A stretch of DNA of 64,000 nt from Carya illinoinensis (Eukaryota > Streptophyta > Magnoliopsida > Fagales > Juglandaceae). The stretch covers positions 53,352,653 to 53,416,652 of the forward strand of contig NC_056752.1 of NCBI RefSeq assembly GCF_018687715.1, in the 5' to 3' direction. The notes beneath the pieces are model-generated. The model was not told where the DNA came from and searched no databases. It was given only the letters and a program-made list of their open reading frames with translations. The translations under genes and the position numbers were made by a program. Below are positions 11,913 through 23,112 of the stretch, piece after piece. How positions within the stretch are numbered: position 1 is the stretch's first letter; each line of letters begins with the position of its first letter.

Positions 11913-12200
11913 TTGAGAAGCCATGGGCAGATCAAAAGCTACGCCTACTCAGAAATTAAAGTTTCAGAATTATTTGGTGGTTATTACCCTCCACCAGAGC
12001 CAAACGCCGAGCTCAATCTCTCTATACCATGCACGTCAATTAGCAGCGACCTCACCATGGGTTCTCAAGATGGGTTCGGTCAGTCTAAGGAGTTCCTGGA
12101 TTTGGTGAAGTTCATCGACGAGCACAACACTGCAGAGAAGAATCGGAGAGCTGGTTTCCAGGAACCGGTGCTTTCATTATTAGCTCAAGCCTCCAGCTAG
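11913..12200 (+). pseudogene. Unidentified 95-codon ORF inside the Copia element
   Basis: The frame reads ELFGGYYPPPEPNAELNLSI and later EFLDLVKFIDEHNTAEKNRR before a stop. I do not recognise the family. Its near-normal coding composition and position between two recognisable gene fragments suggest another captured piece, but it could be an element-specific ORF. Confidence 0.4.
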
Positions 12201-12679
12201 CAAAGACAGGAAATTTTTTTTTAATGATTTAGCATGCCATAATTGACTAACAAATTCCAGTAGCTTTCGAGAGTAGTTGGCATATTATATTTAACTAATA
12301 ATTTCTATCAGTTTTTCCTACAGGAGAAAAAAGGTCAAAAGGCATGGGCATGTCGGCAACATATGAACAAAGAAAAAAATAAAATAATGAAAGAGAGAGC
12401 AAGGGACAGGACCCCTTGTTATTTAAAAAAAAAAATATAATAATAATAATAATAAAAATAAATAAATAAATAAAATAAAATAAAATTCAAAGTTGGGAAA
12501 GCGTTTGGTTTTTGTAAAAAGAAAGATTGATGAAGAGGACAAGTAGGTCCCATGGGAGTGGCAAGTTGTTGTTCTAGATTGATGCAAGCTGTCCAACTAT
12601 TTTTATTATCGAAGACATTATCTTAAAATATAGGAAGTTCTCTTGCATGACCACAGACTGCGGGTCCGAAAAGAAAAGG

Positions 12680-12990
12680 AATGGAGAAGAGTTGCATGCT
12701 GGTTGCTGGAGATGACCCCACTTCACCAACCATTTTGTCATTGTCCAGGGAAGTGGCTTTGGTGCTAGTGCTTGGTACTATAGCACATCCTACCCGACGA
12801 GATAAGTCCACATTTTATGATAAGATTTTATTTCAATTATCTTACTATCACATTTTATATTTTATTTTGTAGGTCCATGCATGCAATTTGAGCATGTGAA
12901 CCAACATCTCTCTCATTTTTTTTGGTTGCTGAGCACATGACAAAAATAGAACTATGATCAAATTCAAAGCATGCAACTGACTAACTATCT
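12680..12990 (+). pseudogene. Captured methylesterase-like (alpha/beta hydrolase) first-exon fragment
   Basis: Read in one plus frame this gives FVIVQGSGFGASAWYYSTS, similar to the first strand and oxyanion-loop region of plant methylesterases (MES family; FVLVHGxGFGAW is the usual form). The key His-Gly is changed to Gln-Gly and the frame has small indels. Following intron-like sequence and the GAGCATGTGAACCAACA and GAGCACATGACA blocks match the copy at about 34930-35300, with some 75 bases missing here. Nothing functional can be made from it. Confidence 0.6.
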
Positions 12991-14131
12991 TTATAATAAA
13001 ATAAAATAAATATAATAGGTTGGTGGGTGGATTTTTGGGCCCTATGATGGTTGCTGCCCGCCTACACTCCCGCAGCCTGCTATATGCTTTCTTTATCTTA
13101 TTTGATTATTTGTTTATAAATAAAATTTTGTATTAAGATAGAAAGCATGGAGACAGACTGATCAACAAGGAAAAGGGGCTGTGAGGAATCATTCAGTACG
13201 CTGCGTGTGTATGGTTCTAATGATTCTGAACTTAAGTAAGTTTTTAATATATTATTGTTGAGATGAATATTTATGATTATATTCATTATTATTACTTGAT
13301 AAATTCTATGTTTATTTACATAGTTTAGATACAAGTTTTATTTATTGATGTTATGATTTATCTGAGAATAGAAATGGAGCATCCCTGAAGGATCGCCCTA
13401 AAATAATAGCTTTTGAGTATCTCATAGTTTAAATGATTGATACTTGTACCAAAAGCTCATTATGATTTATGCACTTGAAGTTGCATAATTGAAATTGTGG
13501 AAAGAATATATATTTGAATGAACGTCTCGAATGTGCTCTTGAAGTAGCAATATGAAATGCAAACGTTCACAATATATTCTAAATTTATATCTGGTTTTTC
13601 AGTGACTAAGCAAAATAATGAGCTTTTGATAAAAATCATTAGTCACGTCTTACTAGATCTATATCATTCCTTGAAGTGAATGATAATGAATTTATATCAT
13701 TCTATTTCCTGAAGTGAAAATAATGATGCGTTTCATTTAAAGAAACTGAGAGATTGTACGTGATAATGAATATCTTTTCGGGCCAGAAGCTCGTATTGGA
13801 AAAGCTATAAACTTTCTCTTTGAGATGATATTATACAATTATTGAATCAAATATTATGATGCATCAAAAAGTGATATGATTCAAAATATTTGTATCTTTT
13901 CATGGTTATCTTGATCATCCAAAATCAATTACGATAAGTCGAATGATTTTCATATGGACGTCCATGAAAGAACCAGAAGATTCTTTTACTATAAAGTCTT
14001 ACCACCAGAAGTGGAAAGAAAAATTTGCCAGAAGCAAATAAGATGAAATAATTCGACGTTATCTTGATTATCATATGTGAACCAGAAGTTCAGATGATAA
14101 TTAAATTTTGGATGCAATAAGATAAAAATGT

Positions 14132-14636
14132 CGCATATTCTAGCTGCTAAAATCCCAGCGAGGATTGAAGTCCCTGTAGGACAATTAAGAAATTCAGCAG
14201 TCTAAAGACATGTCTAAAGGCATGTGAGACGTATTGATACAAAAGATAGAACATCTCAAAAGAGAAAGACACAAATAATTTGGTGCTCCTGAAGAGGCCA
14301 TACCCACAAAACAAGCAATAAAGTCCATCCAAATTCTCTGTATAAAATTCTCCTATATAAACTCTTGAAGAGTGCTTCCTGAAGAGGTTTTTCATGAAAA
14401 TGTCTTCCCTTAAAGAGGGACAGGTACCTGAAAATAACGAGATCTCGTTACATTTCATGAGTAATGGAGAAATTATGGATATAAATAAAATCGTTGTCGA
14501 CAACGTATTTCCATATGAGATGGCAATTGACATTACCAGAAGTAATGATGAAAGTAAATCAAGAATCGTCGAAGAATACGACGTAAAATATTGGCCAAAT
14601 TTGAAAGAAACAATTCCTGCAGAATTGATTCACTAG
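14132..14636 (+). pseudogene. Copia pol remnant (integrase to reverse transcriptase linker)
   Basis: SHILAAKIPARIEVPVGQ is readable at about 14132-14185. The open frame 14394-14636 then reads QVPENNEISLHFMSNGEIMD and VAIDITRS-like residues (AIDITRSNDE), ending WPNLKETIPAEL. This order is typical of the stretch before reverse transcriptase in plant Copia pol. It ends in a stop. Further decayed RT sequence (SIKFQRSLYDLKQS) follows near 15130. Confidence 0.8.
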
Positions 14637-15491
14637 TAAAATATGATGCATCGGGACTTATAGTCCAAACACCTAAAAGAGGTGATGCTTGTTGAATATC
14701 AGTGGGTATTTATATAAAAGAAATAAAAATGTGATATATAAATCACGAGTCAGTTTCTCAATTCCTGCAGAATTGATATCACTAAGTGAAATGTGATAAA
14801 TATGGACTTGAAGTCCAAACACCTAAAGAGGTGATTTTTGTTAAATATCAGTGGATATTTATATACATGATATAAAAAGCCTGAAGCTTTTAATATGAAA
14901 ATGTGATATAGAAATCACAAGTTAGTTTCTCGAAGAAACAATATTAATATGATTTTAAAGTGGTTGAAATCATATTAAGATTTTTATTAGCTTGAAAGTT
15001 ATCGAGAGTTTGGATATGCATGATTAACTGCATATTTATATGGATCATTGGATCATGATATATATATGAAAATCCCTAAAGGATAGAAAATGCCTGAAAC
15101 TTCTAATCTGAATGCATCAAGAAATATGTATTCTATCAAGTTTCAAAGATCCTTATATGATCTAAAGCAATCCAAACGCAAATGGAAACAAGCTATTATT
15201 GCAGTTTATGTTTTAAATGTCATTAAGGCTCCAGAAGAGCTCATGAAAACTGCACATATTTGAAATATAAATCTGAAACCCTTGCGGCTTCAAGGGGAAG
15301 ATGGATGATGTTATTAGTCATGAAATACCATCTTTTAATACAATTAGTATTTCAGATTCATATTATGGGTTTAATATGAAGTGTGCATTATTAAAGAAGA
15401 AATAAAAAATGAGCACACAGAAATCTACCAGAAGATAGAAACACAAATATGAATATTTGTGAAATATTATTTTATTATCTTGAAGCAAGAA

Positions 15492-15917
15492 TTACAGAAA
15501 TTTAAGACACTTTGCCTCATTCTTCAAATGCTCTTGTTCTTCAAGAATCTGCATGTCATCCCTATCTAAAGCGGTGGGCAATCGAAAAGAAGATTTAAGC
15601 AAAGATTTTAAATTCCTATTCTCTTTCTTTATTGATTCTATCTTCATGTTGGACTCCAGAAGAAGTCGCTGAAGTATAGCAATATTCTCGTGGAGATAAT
15701 CAACTCCACAAGTTCTGGATTGCAGTCGCTGAGAAAATGCAACAATGGATGATGAGTATCGGGTACCGAGACTCACAAGCTCATAGATAGCTTCATTATC
15801 TGCCCTATGAGTCAGATCATTACATTGCATGATAGCACCTGTGGTAGTAGCAGGTACAGCTGATGAACTAGGTGCAGAGTACCTCATATATTGGCCACGA
15901 GAAGATCGCTGAGCCAT
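15492..15917 (-). CDS. Antisense ORF in the Copia element, 141 residues
   Basis: This intact ORF runs opposite to the element, between decayed RT and the RNase H remnant. The protein starts MAQRSSRGQYMRYSAPSSSA. The first third is Ser/Ala/Thr-rich, the middle contains THRADNEAIYELVSLGTRYS, and the last half is a likely coiled coil (ENIAILQRLLLESNMKIESI, KKENRNLKSLLK, then EEQEHLKNEAK). I do not recognise a family. It has no signal peptide or membrane segment. A TATAAAAG box lies about 100 bases upstream on the same strand and a short GC-rich repeat lies beyond it, suggesting its own promoter. It survives while the sense pol is full of stops. It could be a captured cellular exon or an element-specific antisense gene. 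Confidence 0.6.
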   Translation of the reverse strand: MAQRSSRGQYMRYSAPSSSAVPATTTGAIMQCNDLTHRADNEAIYELVSLGTRYSSSIVAFSQRLQSRTCGVDYLHENIAILQRLLLESNMKIESIKKENRNLKSLLKSSFRLPTALDRDDMQILEEQEHLKNEAKCLKFL

Positions 15918-16016
15918 TGCAGAATAAAAATGCAGAAAGAAATTGCAGAGTAAAATGCAGTATGATTACAGAAAAGTGAAGAAAATGAGATGCGAATGAA
16001 GATGAGCTGAATATCT

Positions 16017-16024
16017 CTTTTATA
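16017..16024 (-). promoter_or_regulatory. TATA box for the antisense ORF
   Basis: The minus strand reads CTCTATAAAAGAG here, a consensus plant TATA box, 92-100 bases before the ATG at 15917. A transcript start about 30 bases downstream would give a leader of roughly 70 bases. Confidence 0.5.
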
Positions 16025-16080
16025 GAGAAAATTATCTCTCGTGAAGCAAGAGAAAAGAGACGAAATATAGCTTCATAGCT

Positions 16081-16165
16081 CTGCGGCGCCTGACAGCTGA
16101 GGCACCTGACAGCACGCCTGATAGCACGTCTGACAGCTGCGGCCCCTGACAACACGCCTGACACC
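16081..16165. repeat. Short GC-rich degenerate repeats (CCTGACAGC family)
   Basis: Variants of CCTGACAGC and CCTGATAGC recur about six times at 11-15 base spacing. On the antisense strand they lie just upstream of the TATA box, where a regulatory array could sit. Confidence 0.6.
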
Positions 16166-16367
16166 TACAGAAGAGTTGAAAAAGCCTGCGATGCTTGTCT
16201 GATCTAAAAAGGCTGGCCACCATTTTTATGAGGTTAGTGGTTTAATGTTGATGAATTCTCCACTAACTGTATTATTTACAAGAACTCCAGAAGAGTACAA
16301 CTCCAGAAGAGTAGTGATGAGCAGAAAGATCCAGTTGTGATTAATTTACCAACATGGATCAAGTCCA

Positions 16368-16595
16368 CAGTTAGTTGGATGTACAGATGCGAGTTATCTT
16401 TCAGATACACACAAGAAGATCATTGAAATTCATGAGAAGAAAGTTGAAATTGATATCAAGAAGGTACGGTCAAGTAAAAATCTGATAGATTTATTCACTA
16501 AAGCATTACCAACTGCAACATTTAAGAAGATTATGCAGAACATTGGAATGCGGAGGTTTGAAGACCTGTTATCATGCACTTTTCAGGGGAAGTAA
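16368..16595 (+). pseudogene. Copia RNase H C-terminal remnant
   Basis: This in-frame stretch of 75 codons plus stop reads QLVGCTDASYLSD, then HEKKVEIDIKKVRSSKNLID, then LFTKALPTATFKK and GMRRFEDL. These are the standard end of plant Copia pol. Between SDTHK and the next recognisable block the central RNase H segment is missing, so the active site is incomplete. Confidence 0.85.
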
Positions 16596-16809
16596 TGTCT
16601 TGAAGACTTGTGCTGATTGTACTCTTTTTCCTTCGCTAAGGTTTTATCCCACTGGGTTTTCCTTTGCAAGGTTTTAATGAGGCAATCCTAAAGCACTCGG
16701 CGATACACATGAATACTGTACTCTTTTTCCTTCGCCATTGGTTTTTTTTCCCACAGGGTTTTTCCTTGGCAAGGTTTTAACGAGGCAGATTCTTTAAATA
16801 TGGTCATCC

Positions 16810-16819
16810 AAAGGGGAAG
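16810..16819 (+). other. Polypurine tract
   Basis: AAAGGGGAAG lies directly before the 3' LTR, the expected plus-strand priming site. Confidence 0.85.
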
Positions 16820-17037
16820 TGTTGTAAACCATGTTGAATTGTATGACCACATTTATCTAGTCGTCAAATGCATAGTGCTAGCATAGTGAGCTAGCATAGT
16901 CTCCCTTTGTACGCCTATATATATCGTTAAATTCTTTAAGAAAGATATAAGTTTGATATATAGATCAATAAGAATTTCCTCTCTCGCTCTCTCTCAATCT
17001 CTTGAAATTCTCTTTTTATTTTCATTGATTTTCAACA
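16820..17037 (+). repeat. 3' LTR of the Copia element
   Basis: This 218-bp copy is identical to the 5' LTR by eye and is followed by the GTGGT duplication at 17038-17042. Confidence 0.95.
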
Positions 17038-17042
17038 GTGGT

Positions 17043-18092
17043 AAGTTGGTATAAATAAAAGGAAATGATTTGCACAGTTCTGTACAAATTTCGTTCATTT
17101 AAAAATAAAAAATAAAAAATAAATACGAATAGTGGATTCTACGTTAAAGAACTTACTTTTTTAGCATCACCAGTAAATAAATTAGTAAAAGGCAACGCAA
17201 ACCCCACATGCTACTGGTGACCGAAAAGAAAAGAATAAAAATGTCAAGGATGAGCGTCCTTATCCACCTACGGCTAACGTGACAACCACCTCGTCTTAAA
17301 TATATTTGTGCAAATACCAAAATTAATAATTTATTGGCAGGAGAGAGAGAGAGAACCACTCATAACAGACTCAGATTGTAGTCTTTACTAAAAAAATAAG
17401 AAAACTTATGGTGAAATCTATTTTTTTATTTTTTATTTTTTTTATAAAAGTCTACGTAAAACTTGTCTATTAGTGATGGTAGGAATAATTTGAATCTATT
17501 TTATTTGCGTTCTCCTTCTAAGTTTGGACTGAAAAACCGTTAGAACACCAAGGAACGTTACCATCTCCCAGTATAGACTATGGAGCATATTACGACGAAT
17601 TACACTCATTTTTAAGCAGTTAGTTAATCTCTCTCTCTCTCCCCTACGGTTTGTGGGTTATTCGTCTTTGGAAACTTCAGCATATGAACCTTTCTAAAGT
17701 GGAAACTTTTATCGAGTTTACGTTGTTTTAGAATTACTGGTGCTTATCTAGAAAGATTTGCATTAGAAAAAAAGTTTTTACTAGGAGATGTCAATTTGCA
17801 GGTACGCTTCTGTGTGCTGGGATGCCTCTGTGTCGCTACTAGTAGTTTTCTTGACATTTTGCCTTAGAATCACTCTCTACTCTCTGCTGTTTCCTCTCCA
17901 CCACATACACTCTCTCGTCATCTCATGGACTTTCACTGGCAATGAACACCAAAAGCCTCCCAATTCTCCAAGATCTCCTCGCAATTCCACTCGTAATACA
18001 TCCGCACTCACTCTCGCTAGTGCTTCTTCTTCTTATTATTATTTCGCCCACTCTTGAGTAACTCTTTTCTCTCAATTTTAGGTTTTGATCAA
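17043..18092. other. GAUT1 upstream region
   Basis: I see no gene other than the probable promoter and 5' UTR of GAUT1. A CT-rich leader-type stretch lies at 17628-17643, and 17860-18060 is pyrimidine-rich with several short frames that I take as leader sequence. Confidence 0.55.
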
Positions 18093-21000
18093 ATGGCGGT
18101 GAAGCGGGGACTATCCCGTGCGAGCATCCACAAGAACAGTGGCGGTGGGTCTCGATTCCCTCTATCCATTCTCATTCTCCTTTCGTTGCTCGTGCCGTCC
18201 CTTTTCTTCTTCGGCGGAGGACTCCACACCGCTGGTCAACTCTAAAACCATTTCTATATTTCTCACTACTCAATTCCTAATGCAGAACCTTAATTGCTAC
18301 ACCTCACTTAATTTAACTCGACTGCATACTAGGTACTATATTAAGATTTTGGTACTAACTGTGTTTCCGTTCTGGACGTACTTTTTAAGTGCATTTTTAT
18401 TTATTTCATCGCTTCTGGAATCTGGATAATTACTTCCAAAGTACAAACTCAATATGTAGAAAATTGCTTCCGACGTGTTAGTGACTTGATACTCTGGCTG
18501 TTTGAGTATAAAAGAATGCTCTATATTGAAGTACATATACTGGATTCCATGCTTGAAGCTTTGGATACAAAGTATTTTTTTGTGAATCCTAATGTCCTAG
18601 AATGTTTATTGATGGGAATTTACTGCTGGATATGTGTGAAAATTGCTTTGAATGAGTGAATGGCTAGTGTTTAGTTGATTGGGGGCAATCCTTTGATTGG
18701 GAAAAACTTTTTATTGCTTTTCAAGAGTTTCAGTTTGGCGGCTTTCCTTTGAATAGACAGGAAATGCTTCCAATAGAATGCTAGGTTTAGAAAATTAGTA
18801 TGCTCTGCTCTGTGCAATGCTGCTTGTGGTGTAGCTTGGCTTCCTCCAGTAGTAGGACCAGTACTTTATTCTTGACTGGGTCGGAGTTCTTTGGACAATA
18901 TCATTCCTAGCCATTTGCCTCTCTCTTGCAGTTGGAGATTTTTTCGGCTGGTGAGAAATTGATTTTGATTATAGCGTTTTGACAATTTTGTTGTGGGGGA
19001 CCTTTTGGAACATCAATGTTGCATGTTTTCTGGTTGCTATTAGATGTCATGGGAATGGTGTTTGTTGACAAGTTTTGATCCCCCTGTATCCAACCCAGCT
19101 GAGTGGTTGCAGTGAAAATGGAGGTAATGAGTCTTGTATTGAACCCAAATATGATGAACTGACAGTACTATCATTCTACGGTGACAGTCATGTGAAGTCC
19201 AATACTAGATTAATATCAATCTGCAATGAAGTGATTTGTGCATGCAGATCATTACACTCGCCAGCACAGTTATTGCAATTTACTACTGCTCTATCACCCC
19301 ACCTTGGGGATCAGTTGGGATGAATTGTGTGTCTTCACCTGTCTATGTAGTTTGCTAATATCATGAGTGGCTTAATATGTTATCCTATACTAAATTTTGC
19401 TTGAATTTGGATTTCTGTTTCTCTGCATATAATTAATGTTGTTGTCAATAATTGTGCAGATCGAGGTGATCTTTCAACTGGTCCTAGTAAAAAGGTAGCC
19501 TTCTCAAACATTTGTCTATGTCTACTGCCGATTATATTATTTATCTATAATGGCTTCTCTTTGCTTTGATTGAATGGTGCAGAATGTGGATTGGAGAGAA
19601 AGACTGGCTTTGCAACATTTCAAATCTCTTTTCACAAAAGAGGTCAAGTGCAAGTTGATGAACATTTAACTGAATTATACAGATGTCTAATACAAGTAGT
19701 GATAGTTTTTTAAAGTCAGTTTTCCTTAGTAGCTGAGAAGCCAATCATATCTGGTTTTAGGTCATTGATGTTATCGCAACCAGCACAAGTGATATGGGGC
19801 CCTTGAGTCTTGATATTTTTAAGAAAAAGAATTTGTCTGCTTCATGGAAATTCATTGGGACAGAGACTTCAGTTGTTGACACTTCTGAGGTTAGGATGAC
19901 TTATGCTTCTGCTCGAATCCATTATTAGCCTCTTCACTTCTTTTCTCCTTTTTTTTTTTTTTTTCCCTCCCTTATGCTGCAGAAAGCTTTTCAATCAATT
20001 GCTAATTTACTGATGTGCTTTGGTTTGTAATTGTGTTCAAAGCCAAACCAAGTAGCTACAGTTGTTGGACAAGATATACCTAAGGGCAAAAAGAAGAATT
20101 CTTCAGGTGATAATATATTTTGTTGTAGCATCTGCATATGGCTGATACTCTTTACTTTGCATTTCAATGTTGAAGCTTTGATGTTTTTCATAGTGGCATC
20201 TCCATATCGATGATATTCATATATTTGCCTCTTGATTTTGTGTCATCTGCAGATGATCATGCTCAATTTATTGTTAAACCTGCAGACCTCGCCCGGAGGG
20301 TAATCATCATCCTTGGATGTGTGCATGTTTTATACACATTGTTGTTCCTTCACCTCAATTTTTTTGACCTGAATAATTTTATATTATCAACTTATTTATG
20401 AAGGAAACAAACTTATCATGAAATTTTGCTCTTCATGGGTTTCCCATCATGTTAACCTCATTACTTCTTGGGATTTGATATATATGTTTTAAGCTCTTCT
20501 GCAGCAATTGCGAGAGAAAAGACGTGAAAAGCGAGCATCTGAATTGGTACATCAGGACAAAGAAGCAATTGTAAAACTTGAAAATGCTGCCATTGAACAC
20601 TCCAAATCTGTTGACTCTGCTGTTATGGGAAGATACAGCATATGGAGGAGAGAAAACGAGAATGAGAACTCTGATTCCACAGTACGCTTAATGCGGGATC
20701 AAATTATAATGGCAAGGGTATATTTAAGTATTGCAAAGATGAAGAACAAGGTTGATTTGTACCAACAACTACAAGTTCGGCTTAAAGAGAGCCAGCAGGC
20801 CCTTGGAGAGGCCACTGCTGATTCCAATCTACATCACAGGTAAGGGTATTGGGCATGTAATTTCATTGAGAATGATTTTCCTTTTTATTTTTTCGTGTAT
20901 TGATGATTTTGGCACTTTTTGCTTATTGCATGTTCAATTTGTTTCTAGTGCACCTGCGAGAGTCGAATCAATTGGCCAAGTTTTGTCAAAAGCAAGAGAG

Positions 21001-23112
21001 CAATTGTATGACTGCAAGTTGGTGACTGGGAAGCTGAGAGCAATGCTTCAGTCAGCCAGTGAACACGTTAGGAGCTTGAAAAAACAGAGCACATTCTTGA
21101 GTCAGTTAGCTGCCAAGACCATTCCAAATGCAATCCACTGTTTTTCCATGCGCTTAACTATAGAATACTACCTCCTTCCTCCAGAGAAGCGGAAGTTCCC
21201 CAGAAGTGAGAATCTGGAAGATCCAAATCTTTATCATTATGCCCTCTTCTCAGACAATGTTTTGGCTGCATCAGTGGTTGTGAACTCAGCTGTTGCCAAT
21301 TCCAAGGTCATTACTGTCTTATTCTATTCCGCTAGTGTAAGTGTGTTTGTGTGATGTCTGGGTGGGTGTGCTTCCAGAATTTTGAACGCCCTTTGTCTGT
21401 TGTTCAAACTTTTTTGTCCCTGTCCAACTTTTTTGGGATTGCCATTTCTGGTGGCGTCTTATTTTCCTTGCCAAGTGCACTTGGGATGTATGCGTTAACC
21501 AGCAGTTAGGTTCTTTAGGTGATTTTTGAATTATGAAGTTTTTCTTAAAAATGTGAAGGAAATCTGATGATTCAGGGCAGTTTGATGTTGCTGCGAGCTT
21601 TGCATAATCCTTTTTTTTTCTTGGTAGGTGAACTTTGTATAATCAGTTTTCCATGATTTCCTGGTGTTAGCATTATTTGGCCGGAAATGCGGAATGAGCC
21701 ATGAGGAAAGGTTGTCCCTTATAAATGTGATTCTAAAAGAAGGCAAACACCTCTAAAACTGATATAAGGCTCTCCATGTGTGTTTGGGATGTTGAAATGC
21801 AACATTAAACAGGCACTTGAAGCTGTTTGATCTTATATTGAAATTCTTGTAAATAGGGACTCTCTTTTGGTGGACCCAACATCTTTGGAGATATGCCACG
21901 TAATGGAAAACTTGCTCTACTGAACCGAAGCTTATATGCAAGCATCTCTGCTTCTTGTTCTTGGCTAAATTTGCTTTCTGGCTTGATTGCAGGACTCTTC
22001 AAAGCATGTATTTCATCTTGTCACTGATAAACTCAACTTTGGAGCCATGAATATGTGGTTTCTGTTGAATCCTCCTGGGAAAGCTACAATCCAAGTTGAA
22101 AATGTTGATGAATTTCAGTGGCTCAATTCATCCTACTGCCCTGTTCTACGTCAACTAGAGTCTGCTACGATGAAAGAGTATTATTTCAAGGCCGGTCATC
22201 CAACCAAACTTTCATCTAGTGCCTCTAATCTGAAGTACAGGAATCCGAAGTATCTGTCAATGCTTAACCATCTAAGGTTCTATCTGCCACAGGTTTATCC
22301 AAAGTTGAATAAAATTCTGTTTCTTGATGATGACATTGTTGTTCAGAAAGACTTGACTGGACTGTGGTCTGTGGATCTCCATGGAAAGGTTAATGGCGCA
22401 GTGGAAACCTGTGGTGAGAGCTTTCACCGTTTCGACAAGTACCTTAACTTTACAAATCCTCATATTGCAAGAAACTTTGATCCAAATGCATGCGGGTGGG
22501 CTTATGGGATGAACATTTTTGATCTTAAGGAGTGGAAAAGGAGGGATATTACTGGCATATATCACAAGTGGCAGAACATGGTGAGGCTTCTGTTTGGGTC
22601 TCTGTTTCATTCATTGTTCCATGTGCAAACACAGTTTATGCATTTGAATTAATTGTGCAAAAATGCCAGTTATTAAATCAGCTACTTTGCGTTTGAGAAC
22701 TGGTCGCTTATTTCTAACGATCTATTTCACCAAAAAAAAAGCATTAGATTTTTTGGTATAGAAAAACTTCATGTCATAATCATTAATCATTTAGCCTATG
22801 TTTTTTTTTTTTTAATTTTTAATTTGGTGGCTTTAGAATGAAGATAGGGTACTTTGGAAGCTTGGGACATTACCTCCGGGACTAATTACATTCTATGGGC
22901 TGACACATCCTCTTGAGAAGTCATGGCATGTGCTTGGTTTGGGTTACAATCCTACCGTTGGCCGTTCAGAGATTGAGAATGCTGCGGTCATACACTACAA
23001 TGGAAACATGAAACCGTGGCTGGAGTTGGCAATGACAAGGTATCGGTCATACTGGATTAAGTACATTAAGCATGATCATCCCTACCTTCGAACCTGCAAA
23101 CTAAGCGAATGA
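18093..23112 (+). CDS. GAUT1: Galacturonosyltransferase GAUT1 (homogalacturonan synthase)
   Basis: Ten exons: 18093-18234, 19460-19494, 19583-19642, 19761-19889, 20043-20106, 20253-20299, 20505-20839, 20949-21306, 21993-22580, 22837-23112. Together they give 677 residues (Arabidopsis GAUT1 has 673). The start MAVKRGLSRASIHKNSGGGS matches GAUT1 and is followed by one membrane anchor (residues about 22-40), as in type II Golgi proteins. A coiled-coil-like stem follows (QLREKRREKRASELVHQDKE; MGRYSIWRRENEN). The GT8 catalytic domain has the DxD-type metal site LDDDIVV (residues about 501-507), an LPP motif (598-600) and HYNGNMKPW (from 639), all family hallmarks. Family knowledge: it transfers galacturonic acid from UDP-GalA onto homogalacturonan and works in a complex with GAUT7 in the Golgi. 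All junctions are in frame, so the gene looks intact. Confidence 0.97.

Larger units (their letters stand above)
10913..17037 (+). mobile_element. Non-autonomous Copia LTR retrotransposon with host gene fragments
   Basis: The 6125-bp element is flanked by the perfect 5-bp target duplication GTGGT (10908-10912 and 17038-17042). Its LTRs (10913-11130 and 16820-17037) are each 218 bp, start TG, end CA, and I find no difference between them, so insertion is recent. After the 5' LTR comes CGTTATCAGCACGA, a primer-site-like sequence seen in many plant Copia elements. A polypurine tract AAAGGGGAAG (16810-16819) precedes the 3' LTR. Contents in order: aldo-keto reductase fragment, an unidentified ORF, a methylesterase-like fragment, decayed Copia pol, an antisense ORF, and the in-frame end of RNase H followed by a stop. 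No gag, protease or intact integrase was found, so mobilisation would need proteins from another element. Confidence 0.93.

Noticed and set aside
15868..16223. Minus-strand ORFs upstream of the 141-residue antisense ORF.
   Set aside because: They cover the GC-rich repeat and the TATA region and have no coding features; more likely promoter sequence.
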